Shown: positions 28,327-38,203 of the stretch, in pieces | Numbering within the stretch: the first letter of the stretch is position 1 | Layout of the letters: each line of letters opens with the position of its first letter | DNA from: Atlantibacter hermannii | GTDB lineage: Bacteria > Pseudomonadota > Gammaproteobacteria > Enterobacterales > Enterobacteriaceae | Length of the DNA stretch: 64,000 nucleotides | NCBI RefSeq assembly: GCF_009907385.1 | Contig: NZ_JAAATR010000112.1 | Location: 62,001-126,000 of the forward strand | Reading direction: 5' to 3' | Program-made: the position numbers and the translations under genes | Notes under the pieces: model-generated | What the model was told of the DNA's origin: nothing | Databases searched by the model: none | Seen by the model: the letters and a program-made list of their open reading frames with translations, nothing else

Positions 28327-28899
28327 TTAGTAAGTTGTCGGTGCGGGAACAGCGGACGAAGGCGTCACCTGAGTCGGCGATGTCGAAGGGACGGTGGTTG
28401 CCGCGCCTCCGTGCTCAGACAGTGGGATCGCAGTGCCTTCCACCGGTACCAGCGTCAGGTCGATTTTGGTCCCGCCCTGATTCACTGCCGGTTTCACCGT
28501 ATCGGTGACAAACATCAGTTTATTATCTACGGTAATCGCGGCGCTCAGCAGAATACGTGCGTTTGGCTGGATCTGAGCCGGGTCAAACGGCAGTACGAAG
28601 CTGAACGGCGGCTGTTTACCTTCAGTGCGCACCGCTTTCTGAGCAATGACTTTGGAAGGCGCATCGGCAATTGAGGCATCAGCCAGCGTGACGGTCAGCA
28701 CCGATTGCGGCGGCAGCGCCACTTTCTGACGGATCCACACCGTACCGGAGACGTTAGGCTGCTGAATTACAGGTTGAGCGCTGACCGCGGAAGTATTAGG
28801 GCCTGGCGCCGGAACAGCAATATCTGCGCTCTTTTGCTGTGCGCAACCTGCAAGAGCAACCGCAACCGCTAAACCACTTAACATGTGCACGAGTTTCAT
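28327..28899 (-). CDS. ybaY: YbaY, META/DUF306-like glycoprotein-polysaccharide lipoprotein
   Basis: Lipoprotein of 190 aa, equal to E. coli YbaY. The lipobox LAGC gives Cys19 as lipidation site. The central part (about residues 48-160) has alternating beta-strand character with a type III secretion pilotin-like fold in the family (VSGTVWIRQKVALPPQSVL). The C-terminus is rich in P, S and T and probably disordered. Role unknown, envelope-associated. It diverges from tesB. Confidence 0.9.
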   Translation of the reverse strand: MKLVHMLSGLAVAVALAGCAQQKSADIAVPAPGPNTSAVSAQPVIQQPNVSGTVWIRQKVALPPQSVLTVTLADASIADAPSKVIAQKAVRTEGKQPPFSFVLPFDPAQIQPNARILLSAAITVDNKLMFVTDTVKPAVNQGGTKIDLTLVPVEGTAIPLSEHGGAATTVPSTSPTQVTPSSAVPAPTTY

Positions 28900-29197
28900 T
28901 AAAGTTCTCCTTATCTTCTATGCACCAGCAAAATGAAAGACCCGGTGGTCGGGCCTGACGCTCCACCAGAGTGAGTGGTTAAAACTCATCTATCGTGCTA
29001 AGCCTGGCACACTCTGCCGGGAATCGCCTGAAAATGGGCCAGTATTCAGATAATTGAACCCCTCTGACCAGTTGAGAAACTGCGTTATACTCAGCGTTTA
29101 TGGCTGCGTATTGCGCGCGTTATCGGCTTTTATGGCCTGATGCGGCGCAACGCCCATAAAGCATCACTGAATTTCTCTTCTCCGTTGAGGATCCTTT

Positions 29198-30058
29198 ATG
29201 AGTCAGGCGCTTAGCAATTTACTGGCACTGTTAAATCTGGAAAAAATTGAAGAAGGGCTGTTTCGCGGACAGAGCGAAGATCTCGGGCTACGTCAGGTGT
29301 TCGGCGGCCAGGTCGTGGGTCAGGCTCTGTATGCGGCAAAAGAAACGGTGCCTTCAGAGCGACTGGTTCACTCTTTTCACAGCTATTTCCTCCGCCCGGG
29401 CGACAGCCAGAAACCGATTATTTACGATGTCGAAGTGCTGCGCGACGGCAACAGCTTCAGCGCCCGCCGCGTTGCCGCCGTTCAAAACGGCAAACCGATT
29501 TTTTATATGACCGCCTCGTTCCAGGCTCCGGAATCCGGGTTTGAGCATCAGAAAACCATGCCCGCCGCACCCGGTCCGGAGAGCTTAAAATCGGAAACCG
29601 ATATCGCCCGTGAATTTGAAAACTTCCTGCCGCCGCCGGTGCGGGAAAAATTCCTCTGCGACAAGCCGCTGGAGATCCGCCCTGTCGAGTTCCATAATCC
29701 GCTGAAGGGCCATGTGGCGGAGCCGTCGCGTCTGGTGTGGTTCCGGGCTAACGGCACTCTGCCCGCGGATTTACGGGTGCATCAGTACCTGCTGGGCTAC
29801 GCCTCCGATTTTAACTTCCTGCCCGTGGCGCTCCAGCCGCACGGCGTCGGCTTCCTGGAGCCGGGCATGCAGGTGGCGACTATCGACCATTCCATGTGGT
29901 TCCATCGCCCGTTCGATCTCAACGACTGGCTGCTTTACAGCGTGGAGAGCACCTCGGCGTCCAGCGCGCGCGGCTTTGTACGCGGCGAATTTTACACGCA
30001 GGATGGCGTTCTTGTGGCCTCGACGGTGCAGGAAGGCGTGATGCGCAAGCGCAGTTAA
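29198..30058 (+). CDS. tesB: TesB, acyl-CoA thioesterase II
   Basis: Double hot-dog thioesterase of 286 aa that hydrolyses medium and long-chain acyl-CoA to free fatty acid and CoA. Catalytic residues D204, T228 and Q278 are all at the E. coli positions ([25 protein letters not shown]). A ribosome binding site GAGGA lies upstream of the ATG. It ends 59 bases from the convergent amtB, with a shared terminator in between. Confidence 0.96.
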   Translation: MSQALSNLLALLNLEKIEEGLFRGQSEDLGLRQVFGGQVVGQALYAAKETVPSERLVHSFHSYFLRPGDSQKPIIYDVEVLRDGNSFSARRVAAVQNGKPIFYMTASFQAPESGFEHQKTMPAAPGPESLKSETDIAREFENFLPPPVREKFLCDKPLEIRPVEFHNPLKGHVAEPSRLVWFRANGTLPADLRVHQYLLGYASDFNFLPVALQPHGVGFLEPGMQVATIDHSMWFHRPFDLNDWLLYSVESTSASSARGFVRGEFYTQDGVLVASTVQEGVMRKRS

Positions 30059-30072
30059 TCAGGCAAAAAAAT

Positions 30073-30104
30073 GGGCAGGCTCCTCGCGGAGACCTGCCCT
30101 TTTT
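30073..30104. terminator. Bidirectional terminator between tesB and amtB
   Basis: GGGCAGG and CCTGCCC enclose an inner CTCC/GGAG stem, with TTTTT on the plus side and an A run on the other. It can end tesB and amtB. Confidence 0.88.
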
Positions 30105-30116
30105 ATTGCCTGGAGA

Positions 30117-31406
30117 TTATGAGTTATAGGCGTTCTCGCCATGGCTGTTCACGTCAAGGCCTTCACGCTCCTGATCTTCCGGTACGCGCAGACCAACGGT
30201 CAGATCGGCCAGCTTATAGGCGACGAAAGCCACAACGCCCGACCACACCACCGTCACCGCGATGCTTTCCAGTTGCACCAGCACCTGATGGCCCATGGTC
30301 ACGCCTTCCGCATAACCCACGCCGCCCAGCGAGGTTGAGGCGAAGATACCTGTCAGGATGCAGCCTACGATGCCGCACACGCCGTGCACGCCGAACACGT
30401 CACAGGGGTCATCTACCCGCAGCCAGCGTTTCAGCATGGTCACGCCCCACAGACCGGCCAGCCCCGCCGCGATACCGACGATCAACGCACCGCCGACGCC
30501 GATGAAACCACAGGCAGGCGTCACGCCAACCAGGCCAGCAATCGCACCGGAGCATGCACCCAGCAGAGAAGGCTTACCGCGCACCGCCCACTCACCGAAC
30601 ACCCAGGCCAGAATCGCCGCGGCGGTAGCCACCACGGTATTCACAAACGCCAGGCCCGCGATTTCGTTGGCGGCGCTGGCGGAACCGGCGTTAAAGCCGA
30701 ACCAGCCGAAGTAAAGGATCGCCGTACCGGTAAACACCATCGGCAGGTTATGCGGTTTGAACGCCTCTTTGCCGAAGCCGACGCGTTTGCCCACCAGATA
30801 AGCTCCCACCAGGCCAGCGACTGCGGCGTTGATATGCACAACCGTGCCACCTGCGAAGTCCAGCGCGCCATGGGTACCCAGCAAACCACCGCCCCACACC
30901 ATATGGGCAATCGGAATGTAAGAGAGAGTCAGCCACACCACCACGAAAATCACCACGGCGGAGAAGCGAATACGTTCAGCAATTGCCCCCACGATCAGCC
31001 CCACGGTGATACAGGCGAAGGAGCCCTGGAACGCCACATGGATGTACTGATAGAACGAGCCCATCACGTCAGTGATCGCAATACCTTTCAGCATGATCCA
31101 GTCGAAGTTGCCGAAGAAAGAGCCGCCGGTGCCGAACGCCAGTGAGTAGCCGTAAACCACCCACAGTACGCAAACCAGGGCGAATGAAACGGATACCTGG
31201 GTCAGCATCGACAGCACGTTTTTAGAGCGGATCAGCCCACCATAAAACAGCGCCAGGCCGGGAATGGTCATAAAAAGCACCAGGGCAGTGCAAATCATCA
31301 TAAAGGCGTTATCGGCTTTATCGGCAACCGCCGGTGCGGCCATCGCCAGGCCAGGCAACAGCGCGCAAGCTGCAAGCGCCGATTTCATTGTAAGTTTTTT
31401 CATCAT
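30117..31406 (-). CDS. amtB: AmtB, ammonium channel
   Basis: Trimeric ammonia channel of 429 aa with a signal peptide (ending LPGLAMA) and 11 membrane helices. The twin histidines of the pore are in IPIAHMVWGGG (H168 mature numbering) and GVHGVCGIVG (H318). I chose the first of two adjacent ATGs (31406; 31403 is the alternative); AGGG is six bases before it. The C-terminus EGLDVNSHGENAYNS is the cytoplasmic GlnK-binding tail. It is 25 bases downstream of glnK and regulated with it by NtrC/sigma-54. Confidence 0.96.
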   Translation of the reverse strand: MMKKLTMKSALAACALLPGLAMAAPAVADKADNAFMMICTALVLFMTIPGLALFYGGLIRSKNVLSMLTQVSVSFALVCVLWVVYGYSLAFGTGGSFFGNFDWIMLKGIAITDVMGSFYQYIHVAFQGSFACITVGLIVGAIAERIRFSAVVIFVVVWLTLSYIPIAHMVWGGGLLGTHGALDFAGGTVVHINAAVAGLVGAYLVGKRVGFGKEAFKPHNLPMVFTGTAILYFGWFGFNAGSASAANEIAGLAFVNTVVATAAAILAWVFGEWAVRGKPSLLGACSGAIAGLVGVTPACGFIGVGGALIVGIAAGLAGLWGVTMLKRWLRVDDPCDVFGVHGVCGIVGCILTGIFASTSLGGVGYAEGVTMGHQVLVQLESIAVTVVWSGVVAFVAYKLADLTVGLRVPEDQEREGLDVNSHGENAYNS

Positions 31407-31431
31407 TTTCAACCCTGTCAGGTTCGCCAGA

Positions 31432-31770
31432 TTACAGTGCCGCTTCGTCGGCTTCGCCGGTACGAATACGAATGACGCGTTGCAGTTCGGCAACAAAGAT
31501 TTTTCCGTCGCCGATTTTTCCGGTCCACGCCGCTTTGCTGATGACCTCGATCACCTCTTCGAGTTGGTCATCCGCGATGGCGACGTCGATTTTCACTTTC
31601 GGCAGAAAATTGACGCTGTATTCCGCACCGCGGTACAGCTCGGCATGCCCTTTCTGACGCCCAAAGCCTTTTACCTCAGTGACAGTAAGCCCCTGAATAC
31701 CAATGGAAGAGAGCGCCTCACGCACGTCTTCAAGTTTGAATGGTTTGATTACCACGGTAACCAGTTTCAT
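31432..31770 (-). CDS. glnK: GlnK, nitrogen regulatory protein PII
   Basis: PII signal protein of 112 aa that senses 2-oxoglutarate and ATP/ADP and plugs AmtB when ammonium is plentiful. The uridylylation site Tyr51 in the T-loop is present (RGAEYSVNF), as is the ATP-binding C-terminal region GKIGDGKIFV. The ATG at 31770 (MKLVTVVIKP) gives the exact family length and has AGGAGGGG upstream; the 28 codons before it in frame are leader. First gene of glnK-amtB. Confidence 0.97.
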   Translation of the reverse strand: MKLVTVVIKPFKLEDVREALSSIGIQGLTVTEVKGFGRQKGHAELYRGAEYSVNFLPKVKIDVAIADDQLEEVIEVISKAAWTGKIGDGKIFVAELQRVIRIRTGEADEAAL

Positions 31771-31823
31771 AAATCCCCTCCTGTCGAATTGGGTAACAGC
31801 CTGAGTGAGCACATATTCACTAA

Positions 31824-31839
31824 AGCAAGGGACGTGCCA
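31824..31839 (-). promoter_or_regulatory. Sigma-54 promoter of glnK-amtB
   Basis: Read on the minus strand TGGCACGTCCCTTGCT fits the sigma-54 consensus TGGCAC-N5-TTGCW exactly at both GG and GC elements. It lies about 55 bases upstream of the glnK start. Confidence 0.93.
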
Positions 31840-31935
31840 GATTTGAAAAAGCACCGGAGAACGGCATTTGACGTGGGTTCGTTACAGCAACAGCAGAAAA
31901 TAAAAGTGTGACCGGGATTCAGAATGTTCTGTAAT

Positions 31936-31970
31936 CAAAAAAAACGCACCATGCCAGTGCAGGGTGCGTT
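31936..31970 (-). terminator. mdlB terminator containing an NtrC-type site
   Basis: On the minus strand AACGCACC and GGTGCGTT form an eight-base-pair stem followed by a run of Ts, 54 bases past the mdlB stop. The same sequence holds GCACTGGCATGGTGC (31946-31960), an exact fit to the NtrC consensus GCACY-N4-TGGTGC, about 107-136 bases upstream of the sigma-54 promoter of glnK. It may serve both as mdlAB terminator and as NtrC enhancer. Confidence 0.75.
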
Positions 31971-32023
31971 GCGGATTTGCACCAGGGCCGTAAGCGAAAA
32001 CCCGGGTGCGTTATTTTGGTGCG

Positions 32024-33799
32024 TCAGGCGCTTAACGTTTCTTCCTGCCCGGCGGCCAACTCTTCGCCTGCCAGTTGCAGCTGGTACATTTGCCAGTAGC
32101 GCCCTTGCTGCGCCAGCAGTTGCTGATGGGTGCCTCGCTCCACCGCCTGGCCGCGATGAAGGACCAGAATAGTGTCAGCATCAACAATGGTGGAGAGCCG
32201 GTGAGCGATCACCACCAGCGTGGTGTGCTGGCGGAACGCCGACAGCGCCTGCTGGATAGCCTGCTCGGTGCCGGAGTCGATATTCGCGGTCGCCTCATCG
32301 AGGATCAGAATTTGCGGCGTTTCGACCAGCACCCGCGCCAGCGCCAGCAACTGCTTCTGCCCTACCGACAGGTTGTTACCCTGTTCGCCAAGCCGGGTAT
32401 AAATTCCGTCGGGCAAAGTGCGCGCCAGTTCAGCCAGCTGTACCGTTTCCAGCGCCTGCCATACCTGCGCTTCGCTGATATCTCGCCCCAGGGTAACGTT
32501 AGCGAAAAACGAATCGGCCAGCACCACCGGATCCTGCTGAACCATCGCGACGCCCTTGCGCAGTACGCTATGGCTGAGCGTAGAGAGCGGACGCCCGTCG
32601 AGGCGGATCTCGCCGCGCGTCAGCGGGTAATAGCCCATCAACAGGTTCGCCAGGGTGCTTTTACCGCTGCCGGTATGGCCCACCAGCGCCACAAAGCTGC
32701 GCGGAGCAATATCCAGTGAAATATCCTGGAGCACTAACCGGTCGCCGCGATAGGCAAACGAAACATCGTCAATCGCAATCGCCCCGCTTTGCAGCGGGCG
32801 CACATCGCTACCGTAGGTCTGGCGTGGTCGGTCCATCAGTTCGAATACGCGCTCTCCCGCTACCACTGCCTGCTGAAGCATGGATTGTTGCGTGGTCAGT
32901 TCAATCAACGGTTCATTTAAACGGCCCAGATAGCTGATAAACGCGTACAGCACCCCGACCTCAATCGTGCCCACTGAACTGAAACCAAACAGCATCAGCA
33001 GCCCGCACAGTACCAGCGCTGAAAACAGACTCAACAGCGGACGCAGCAGGAATCCATCGAGGCGCAGCGTTTGCATACGCGCCGTATAGTGCGAACGGCT
33101 GGCTTCCCCCATCCGCTCGCCGAAACGCGCCTGCTGGCGGAACTGCTGGATCACGCTCATGCCCATGATCACTTCGTTAAAGCCGTCATTGATGTCCGCG
33201 AGATAGGTACGCACCCGACGTACAATTGGCGTGCTGAAGCGCTGGTATATCACCATAACAATCAGCACCGCCGGGAAGATCGCCATTGCGACCAGCGCCA
33301 TACGCCAGTCAAGGCTGAACATCGCTACCAGCATCGCGCCAATCAGCGCCGCGCTGCGCAGCACCGTCGCGACCACGGTAACGTACAAATCGCGGATCAC
33401 TTCGGTATCGTTAGTGACCCGCGAGATAAGCTGGCCGACCGGTTGGGTATCAAACTCACTAAGCGGCTGGCGCAGCGCGGCGTCCATCACGTCGGCGCGC
33501 AACTGTTGTACCACCCCAACGGCAGCCTGGTTAAACAGGATCGATTGCCAGTAGTGCAGCCCCGCCGCCAGTAGTTGCAGCAGGATATAGACAGCAGCAA
33601 GCCCGGCCACCAGACCCAGCGGCAAACTGTTTTTCGCCACCATGTTATCGATGAAATAGCTGATTAACGCCGGGCCGCTCACTTCCGCCGCGGCGGCGAT
33701 CCACAGCATCACCACGGCCATCGAGAGCGGTTTGCGCCACGGGCTGCCGTAGGCCAGCAGGCGTTTTAAGGTCGGCCACAATTGTGCAGGCTTATCCAT
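32024..33799 (-). CDS. mdlB: MdlB, heterodimeric ABC exporter subunit
   Basis: ABC half-transporter of 591 aa (six membrane helices, then an ATPase domain). Walker A is GHTGSGKST, the signature is NLSVGQKQ and Walker B is [12 protein letters not shown]. It pairs with MdlA as a multidrug-like heterodimer; the transported compound is not known. It overlaps mdlA by 8 bases, and its stop is followed by the hairpin described at 31936-31970. The 3' region also carries further GGTGC motifs upstream of glnK. Confidence 0.93.
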   Translation of the reverse strand: MDKPAQLWPTLKRLLAYGSPWRKPLSMAVVMLWIAAAAEVSGPALISYFIDNMVAKNSLPLGLVAGLAAVYILLQLLAAGLHYWQSILFNQAAVGVVQQLRADVMDAALRQPLSEFDTQPVGQLISRVTNDTEVIRDLYVTVVATVLRSAALIGAMLVAMFSLDWRMALVAMAIFPAVLIVMVIYQRFSTPIVRRVRTYLADINDGFNEVIMGMSVIQQFRQQARFGERMGEASRSHYTARMQTLRLDGFLLRPLLSLFSALVLCGLLMLFGFSSVGTIEVGVLYAFISYLGRLNEPLIELTTQQSMLQQAVVAGERVFELMDRPRQTYGSDVRPLQSGAIAIDDVSFAYRGDRLVLQDISLDIAPRSFVALVGHTGSGKSTLANLLMGYYPLTRGEIRLDGRPLSTLSHSVLRKGVAMVQQDPVVLADSFFANVTLGRDISEAQVWQALETVQLAELARTLPDGIYTRLGEQGNNLSVGQKQLLALARVLVETPQILILDEATANIDSGTEQAIQQALSAFRQHTTLVVIAHRLSTIVDADTILVLHRGQAVERGTHQQLLAQQGRYWQMYQLQLAGEELAAGQEETLSA

Positions 33800-35561
33800 T
33801 CACGGCCTCCTCGCGTTCCGGCTCGTCGTCCAGCGCCGCTTCTATTTGCTGATAACGATACATATCGCGATACCAGCCGGGCTGAGCCGCCAGCGCATCG
33901 TGCTCGCCGCGCTGGGCGATATGGCCCTGTTGCAGCACGACAATTTCATCCGCCTCGGTTAACGCCGACAGGCGATGCGCGCTGATGATCACCGTCCGAC
34001 CTTCTCCCCAGTGATGCAGATTATGAAGAATTTGATGCTCGGTGCGCCCGTCCACCGCCGAGAGCGCGTCATCTAAAATCAGAATTTCGGCGTTCAGCAG
34101 CAGCGCGCGGGCAATGGAAATCCGCTGTTTCTGCCCGCCGGACAGCATCACGCCCCGCTCCCCCACCTCAGTGTCATAGCCCTGAGGCAGACGCAGAATA
34201 TCGTCATGCACGCAGGCCAGCTTCGCCACGTGCTCAATCTCCTGCTGGGTAGCGCCGGGATGACCCAGCGCGATATTGCTCGCCACGCTGTCAGAGAATA
34301 AAAACGGCGTTTGATTGACCACCGCCAGCCGGCTGCGCCAGGCATCAAGCTGCAATGCGGTGAGGGGAATATCATGGAAGCGGATTTCACCCTGGTCGAC
34401 ATCGAAATGGCGCTGGATCAGCGACAGCACGGTGCTTTTCCCCGCGCCGGTCGGGCCGCAAATCCCCAGCATCTGGCCGGATCTGAGCGTCAGGTTGATG
34501 TGGTTCAGCGTCGGTTTCGACGCCTGCGGATAAGTAAATTCACGGATCGCCACCTCCAACACGCCGCGCCCTGCCGGGACGTCGCGATCGCCGTCGTTCA
34601 CCACCGGCGCTTCCGCCAGCATAGCCCGAATACGGCTGTACGCCGCACTGCCGCGTTCGACAATGTTGAACATCCAGGCCAGCGCCAGCATCGGCCAAAT
34701 CATCAAACCGAGGTACATCATAAAGCTGGTGAGCTGCCCCAGCGTGAGCGAGCCGTTGATCACCATCCAGCTTCCCCCGCCAATCGCCAGCAGATTCGCC
34801 ATGCCGATGGCGATATAAATGGTGGGATCGAAACGCGCATCCACCCTGGCGACGCGCAGGTTTTTTTGCCCTGTGTCGCGGGCATCTTCAGCAAACAATC
34901 CTGACTGGCGGTCTTCCAGCCCGAAGGCTTTGATCATCCGGATGCTGGTTAAGCTCTCCTGGGTGCGGTCATTGAGCGTTGAGAACGCCGCCTGCGCCGC
35001 TTTAAAGCGGCTATGCAGCTGGTCGCCGTAGCGTTTGATCACCAGCGCCATTATCGGCATCGGCAGCAGCGCCAGCAGCGTCAGTTGCCAGCTGATTTGG
35101 GTGCTCATGACCACCAGCACCACGCAGCCCATCACCAGCGAATCCACCAGCGTCAGCACCCCCTCCCCGGCGGCGAACACCACCCGGTCGACATCGTTAG
35201 TGGCGCGCGCCATTAAGTCCCCGGTGCGATGACGCAGGTAAAACTCGGGATGCTGGCGGCTCAATTGACGATAAAAATCTTCGCGCAGTTCGACCGCCAG
35301 CTGGTAAGACGCCCCGAACAGCAGCACGCGCCAGACATAGCGCAGCAGATAAACAATCACCGCGACGGTCACCATCAGCCCCAGCCACTGAAAGATCTGG
35401 CTGGCGGTGAAATGGTTTCGGGTGACGCCATCCACGATGATGCCCACAACACGCGGTGGGATCAGTTGCAGGATCGCGATGATAATCAGCAGGCACACCG
35501 CGCCGAGATAGCGTCGCCACTCCCGGGTGAAATACCAGCGTAACTGAGCAAATAATCGCAC
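33792..35561 (-). CDS. mdlA: MdlA, heterodimeric ABC exporter subunit
   Basis: ABC half-transporter of 589 aa with an N-terminal membrane domain and a C-terminal ATPase (Walker [10 protein letters not shown], signature MLSGGQKQR, Walker [13 protein letters not shown]). The substitution of D for the catalytic E in Walker B suggests this is the degenerate site of the pair. The start is GTG at 35561 (MRLFAQL), with AGGA nine bases before it, as no ATG is near. Same strand as decR upstream; co-translated with mdlB. Confidence 0.92.
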   Translation of the reverse strand: MRLFAQLRWYFTREWRRYLGAVCLLIIIAILQLIPPRVVGIIVDGVTRNHFTASQIFQWLGLMVTVAVIVYLLRYVWRVLLFGASYQLAVELREDFYRQLSRQHPEFYLRHRTGDLMARATNDVDRVVFAAGEGVLTLVDSLVMGCVVLVVMSTQISWQLTLLALLPMPIMALVIKRYGDQLHSRFKAAQAAFSTLNDRTQESLTSIRMIKAFGLEDRQSGLFAEDARDTGQKNLRVARVDARFDPTIYIAIGMANLLAIGGGSWMVINGSLTLGQLTSFMMYLGLMIWPMLALAWMFNIVERGSAAYSRIRAMLAEAPVVNDGDRDVPAGRGVLEVAIREFTYPQASKPTLNHINLTLRSGQMLGICGPTGAGKSTVLSLIQRHFDVDQGEIRFHDIPLTALQLDAWRSRLAVVNQTPFLFSDSVASNIALGHPGATQQEIEHVAKLACVHDDILRLPQGYDTEVGERGVMLSGGQKQRISIARALLLNAEILILDDALSAVDGRTEHQILHNLHHWGEGRTVIISAHRLSALTEADEIVVLQQGHIAQRGEHDALAAQPGWYRDMYRYQQIEAALDDEPEREEAVNG

Positions 35562-35623
35562 GTAATAAATTCCTGATTGGCTTGCTGTTCGGTTGATTGC
35601 AGGTAATTGACGTGATGGTGGCG

Positions 35624-36085
35624 TTAACCGTCTAACGGCAAGGCAGTAGTATATTTTATCTGTTCCATGGCAAAACTGGAGGTGACATCCGATAAGCCGG
35701 GAGCCTGGTTCACCAGACGCTTATAAAAATCATCGAAGCGCTTCATATCCGCGACCTGAACGCGCATCAGATAATCGTATTCCCCTGCCATCCGCCAGAA
35801 ACCGAGCACTTCGGGCATCCGGGAAACCACGGCGACAAACTGGCTGTACCATTCGCTGCTGTGGTGCTGGGTCTTAATCAGCACGAACGCCGTGAGTCCC
35901 AGATTAAGCTTTTCCGGATCGAGCAGCGCCACCCGCCCCTGAATAATGCCCTCATCTTCCAGGCGCTTGAGGCGTTTCCAGCAGGGCGTGGTTGTCAGAT
36001 TAACGGCATCCGCCAACGCCTGCAAAGAGAGCGTGCAGTCATTCTGCAACAGAGAAAGCAGTTTGCGGTCAATTTTATCTATCAT
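35624..36085 (-). CDS. decR: DecR (YbaO), Lrp-family cysteine-responsive regulator
   Basis: Lrp/AsnC-family regulator of 153 aa: helix-turn-helix near residues 18-42 ([25 protein letters not shown]) and a C-terminal RAM ligand-binding domain. In E. coli (DecR) and Salmonella it activates the neighbouring cysteine desulfhydrase operon in response to cysteine. It diverges from cdsH across a 115-base gap that should hold its operator, which suggests the same role here. Confidence 0.93.
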   Translation of the reverse strand: MIDKIDRKLLSLLQNDCTLSLQALADAVNLTTTPCWKRLKRLEDEGIIQGRVALLDPEKLNLGLTAFVLIKTQHHSSEWYSQFVAVVSRMPEVLGFWRMAGEYDYLMRVQVADMKRFDDFYKRLVNQAPGLSDVTSSFAMEQIKYTTALPLDG

Positions 36086-36200
36086 TTGCGAGATACATAG
36101 AAAGAATTTCTCTTATTGCGCCAAATCATGGGCGAAATAGCAACTCTTTTTCCCGGAGTTTGTTTTACGCTAGGCACAAATTGATAAATGGATACGCCTC

Positions 36201-37247
36201 ATGACCAGCACCTGGGTAAATCACGCCATCAGCGAAATCAACGCCGACTTTCAGCGTTCCGCCGACACCCATTTGATCCGCCTTTCTCTGCCCGCGTTTC
36301 CGGGCATTTATCTGTATCTGAAAGATGAAAGCACCCATCCGACCGGCAGCCTGAAGCACCGCCTGGCGCGCTCATTATTCCTGTACGGGCTGTGTAATGG
36401 TTGGATCAAAGAAGGCACACCGATCATTGAGGCGTCATCCGGTTCTACCGCCGTCTCGGAAGCTTACTTCGCCCGGCTACTGGGATTGCCGTTTATTGCC
36501 GTGATGCCCGCCTGCACCGCGAAGCGTAAGGTAGAACAAATCGCCTTTTACGGCGGCCGCTGCCATTTCGTCGAGAGCGCGTGTGAGATTTATGACGCCT
36601 CAGAAATGCTGGCGAAAGAGCTGAACGGCCACTATATGGATCAGTTTACCTGTGCCGAGCGCGCCACCGACTGGCGCGGCAATAACAACATCGCCGACAG
36701 TATTTTCCGCCAGATGGCGAGCGAACCTTACCCGGTGCCCGACTATGTCGTGATGAGCGCCGGGACCGGCGGGACTTCCGCGACCATTGGTCGCTATCTG
36801 CGCTATCAGGGCCATTCCACGCAGCTGGTGGTAGTCGATCCGCAAAACTCGGTATTCTTCGATTTCTGGCAGAGCCGCGACGCCTCCCTGAAAAGCCCGG
36901 TCGGCAGTAAAATTGAAGGCATTGGCCGCCCGCGCGTCGAACCGTCGTTTATCCCGACAGTGATTGATGACATGCTGCGCGTACCCGACGCGGCAAGCGT
37001 GGCGACCAGCCACTGGCTGGAGACCGTTCTGGGCCGCAAAGTCGGCGCATCCACCGGCACTAACGTCTGGGGCGCGCTTCAACTGGCGGCAAGAATGCGC
37101 GACGAAGGGCGTAAAGGTGCGATTGTTACCCTGCTGTGCGACAGCGGCGAGCGCTATCTGGAGACGTACTTCAATCCGCAGTGGGTCGCGCAGAATATTG
37201 GCGACTTAACGCCCTGGCAGGCGGAGATCGCCCGGCTGACGGCATAA
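36201..37247 (+). CDS. cdsH: CdsH-like cysteine desulfhydrase (PLP enzyme)
   Basis: Cysteine-synthase-fold PLP enzyme of 348 aa. The PLP lysine is in [11 protein letters not shown] (about residue 52), with [15 protein letters not shown] and [18 protein letters not shown] as phosphate-binding loops. In Salmonella the homologue next to the DecR gene is the major cysteine desulfhydrase (CdsH), degrading cysteine to pyruvate, ammonia and sulfide. E. coli K-12 lacks it here. The ribosome binding site is weak. The assignment rests on gene neighbourhood and fold; a cysteine synthase or cystathionine synthase activity is the alternative. Confidence 0.85.
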   Translation: MTSTWVNHAISEINADFQRSADTHLIRLSLPAFPGIYLYLKDESTHPTGSLKHRLARSLFLYGLCNGWIKEGTPIIEASSGSTAVSEAYFARLLGLPFIAVMPACTAKRKVEQIAFYGGRCHFVESACEIYDASEMLAKELNGHYMDQFTCAERATDWRGNNNIADSIFRQMASEPYPVPDYVVMSAGTGGTSATIGRYLRYQGHSTQLVVVDPQNSVFFDFWQSRDASLKSPVGSKIEGIGRPRVEPSFIPTVIDDMLRVPDAASVATSHWLETVLGRKVGASTGTNVWGALQLAARMRDEGRKGAIVTLLCDSGERYLETYFNPQWVAQNIGDLTPWQAEIARLTA

Positions 37248-37271
37248 AAAAAGCCGGAGAATACCCGGCTT
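37245..37271 (-). terminator. cof terminator
   Basis: On the minus strand AAGCCGG pairs with CCGGCTT followed by a run of Ts. It lies just beyond the cof stop and overlaps the end of the convergent cdsH. Confidence 0.8.
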
Positions 37272-37286
37272 GCTGGAATGGCCTCG

Positions 37287-38105
37287 TCATTCGGGGGAAT
37301 AAGTCAGGTTTGGAAAGTCCAGCCAATGAGTCAAATAGTGTGAAACCGCCTGGCTGCTGCAATGACCGATCACCGGCAAATGCGGCAGCGCGGCTTTTAA
37401 CTGCGCCATAGCGTTACCCATGATGAAGCCGTAACCGACGGCTTCGAGCATTTCGCGATCGTTCATGGCATCGCCAAACGCCATACAATCCTCCAGGCCG
37501 TAGCCGAGGTGCTGGCTCAATACCGCCAGCGCGGCCCCTTTATTGCATCCTACCGGCAGAACCTCCAGGCAGTGATGCGCTGAGAAACAGAGATGCGCTT
37601 TATCGCCGAGGGCGTCATTAAGCTGAATGCGCAGGCGGCAGAGATCATCATGCTCGCCGCAGAAGCAAATTTTGGTGACCTGATGCGCCGGAATGCGTTT
37701 GACATCGCAAACCTGGTAGCGAAAGCCGGTAAACAAGTGCGCATGAAGAAGTTCCGGCAAATCATTTTGCGTGAACCAGCCATCATCGTTAAACACATGC
37801 ATCGACGATTCGGTTTCCCAGCGGCTGTGGATCACGATTTCCGCCACTTCCGGCGCCAGGTCGGCGTGATGCAGCAATTCACCCTGACAGGTATGGATGC
37901 GGGTGCCGTTGCCGGTAATCAGAAACGCGTCAAGGGAGAGATCGGTGAGCAAATGGCGCATTTCCAGGGCATGACGCCCGGTGGCAAAGGCTAAAGTAAT
38001 GTCGCGTTCGCGCAGGCGATTCAGGGTTTTCAGGGTTTGTTCACCCAGCAAATGGTCCGGCATCAGCAGGGTGCCGTCCATATCAAATGCAGCCAGTCGC
38101 GCCAT
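37287..38105 (-). CDS. cof: Cof, HAD-superfamily HMP-PP phosphatase
   Basis: HAD type II phosphatase of 272 aa. Motif I is AFDMDGTLL (D8, D10), motif II AFATGR, motif III region NKGAALAVL and motif [14 protein letters not shown]. coli Cof hydrolyses 4-amino-2-methyl-5-hydroxymethylpyrimidine pyrophosphate, a thiamine precursor, among other phosphates. It diverges from ybaE and faces cdsH. Confidence 0.94.
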   Translation of the reverse strand: MARLAAFDMDGTLLMPDHLLGEQTLKTLNRLRERDITLAFATGRHALEMRHLLTDLSLDAFLITGNGTRIHTCQGELLHHADLAPEVAEIVIHSRWETESSMHVFNDDGWFTQNDLPELLHAHLFTGFRYQVCDVKRIPAHQVTKICFCGEHDDLCRLRIQLNDALGDKAHLCFSAHHCLEVLPVGCNKGAALAVLSQHLGYGLEDCMAFGDAMNDREMLEAVGYGFIMGNAMAQLKAALPHLPVIGHCSSQAVSHYLTHWLDFPNLTYSPE

Positions 38106-38203
38106 GGTTGTCCGCTCTCACATAACCTTACACAGCCTGAAGTATCGCCTGGCATATACGGAACAAATAGTGAATACTTTCCAAAATTTGTTCCGGATTT
38201 ATT

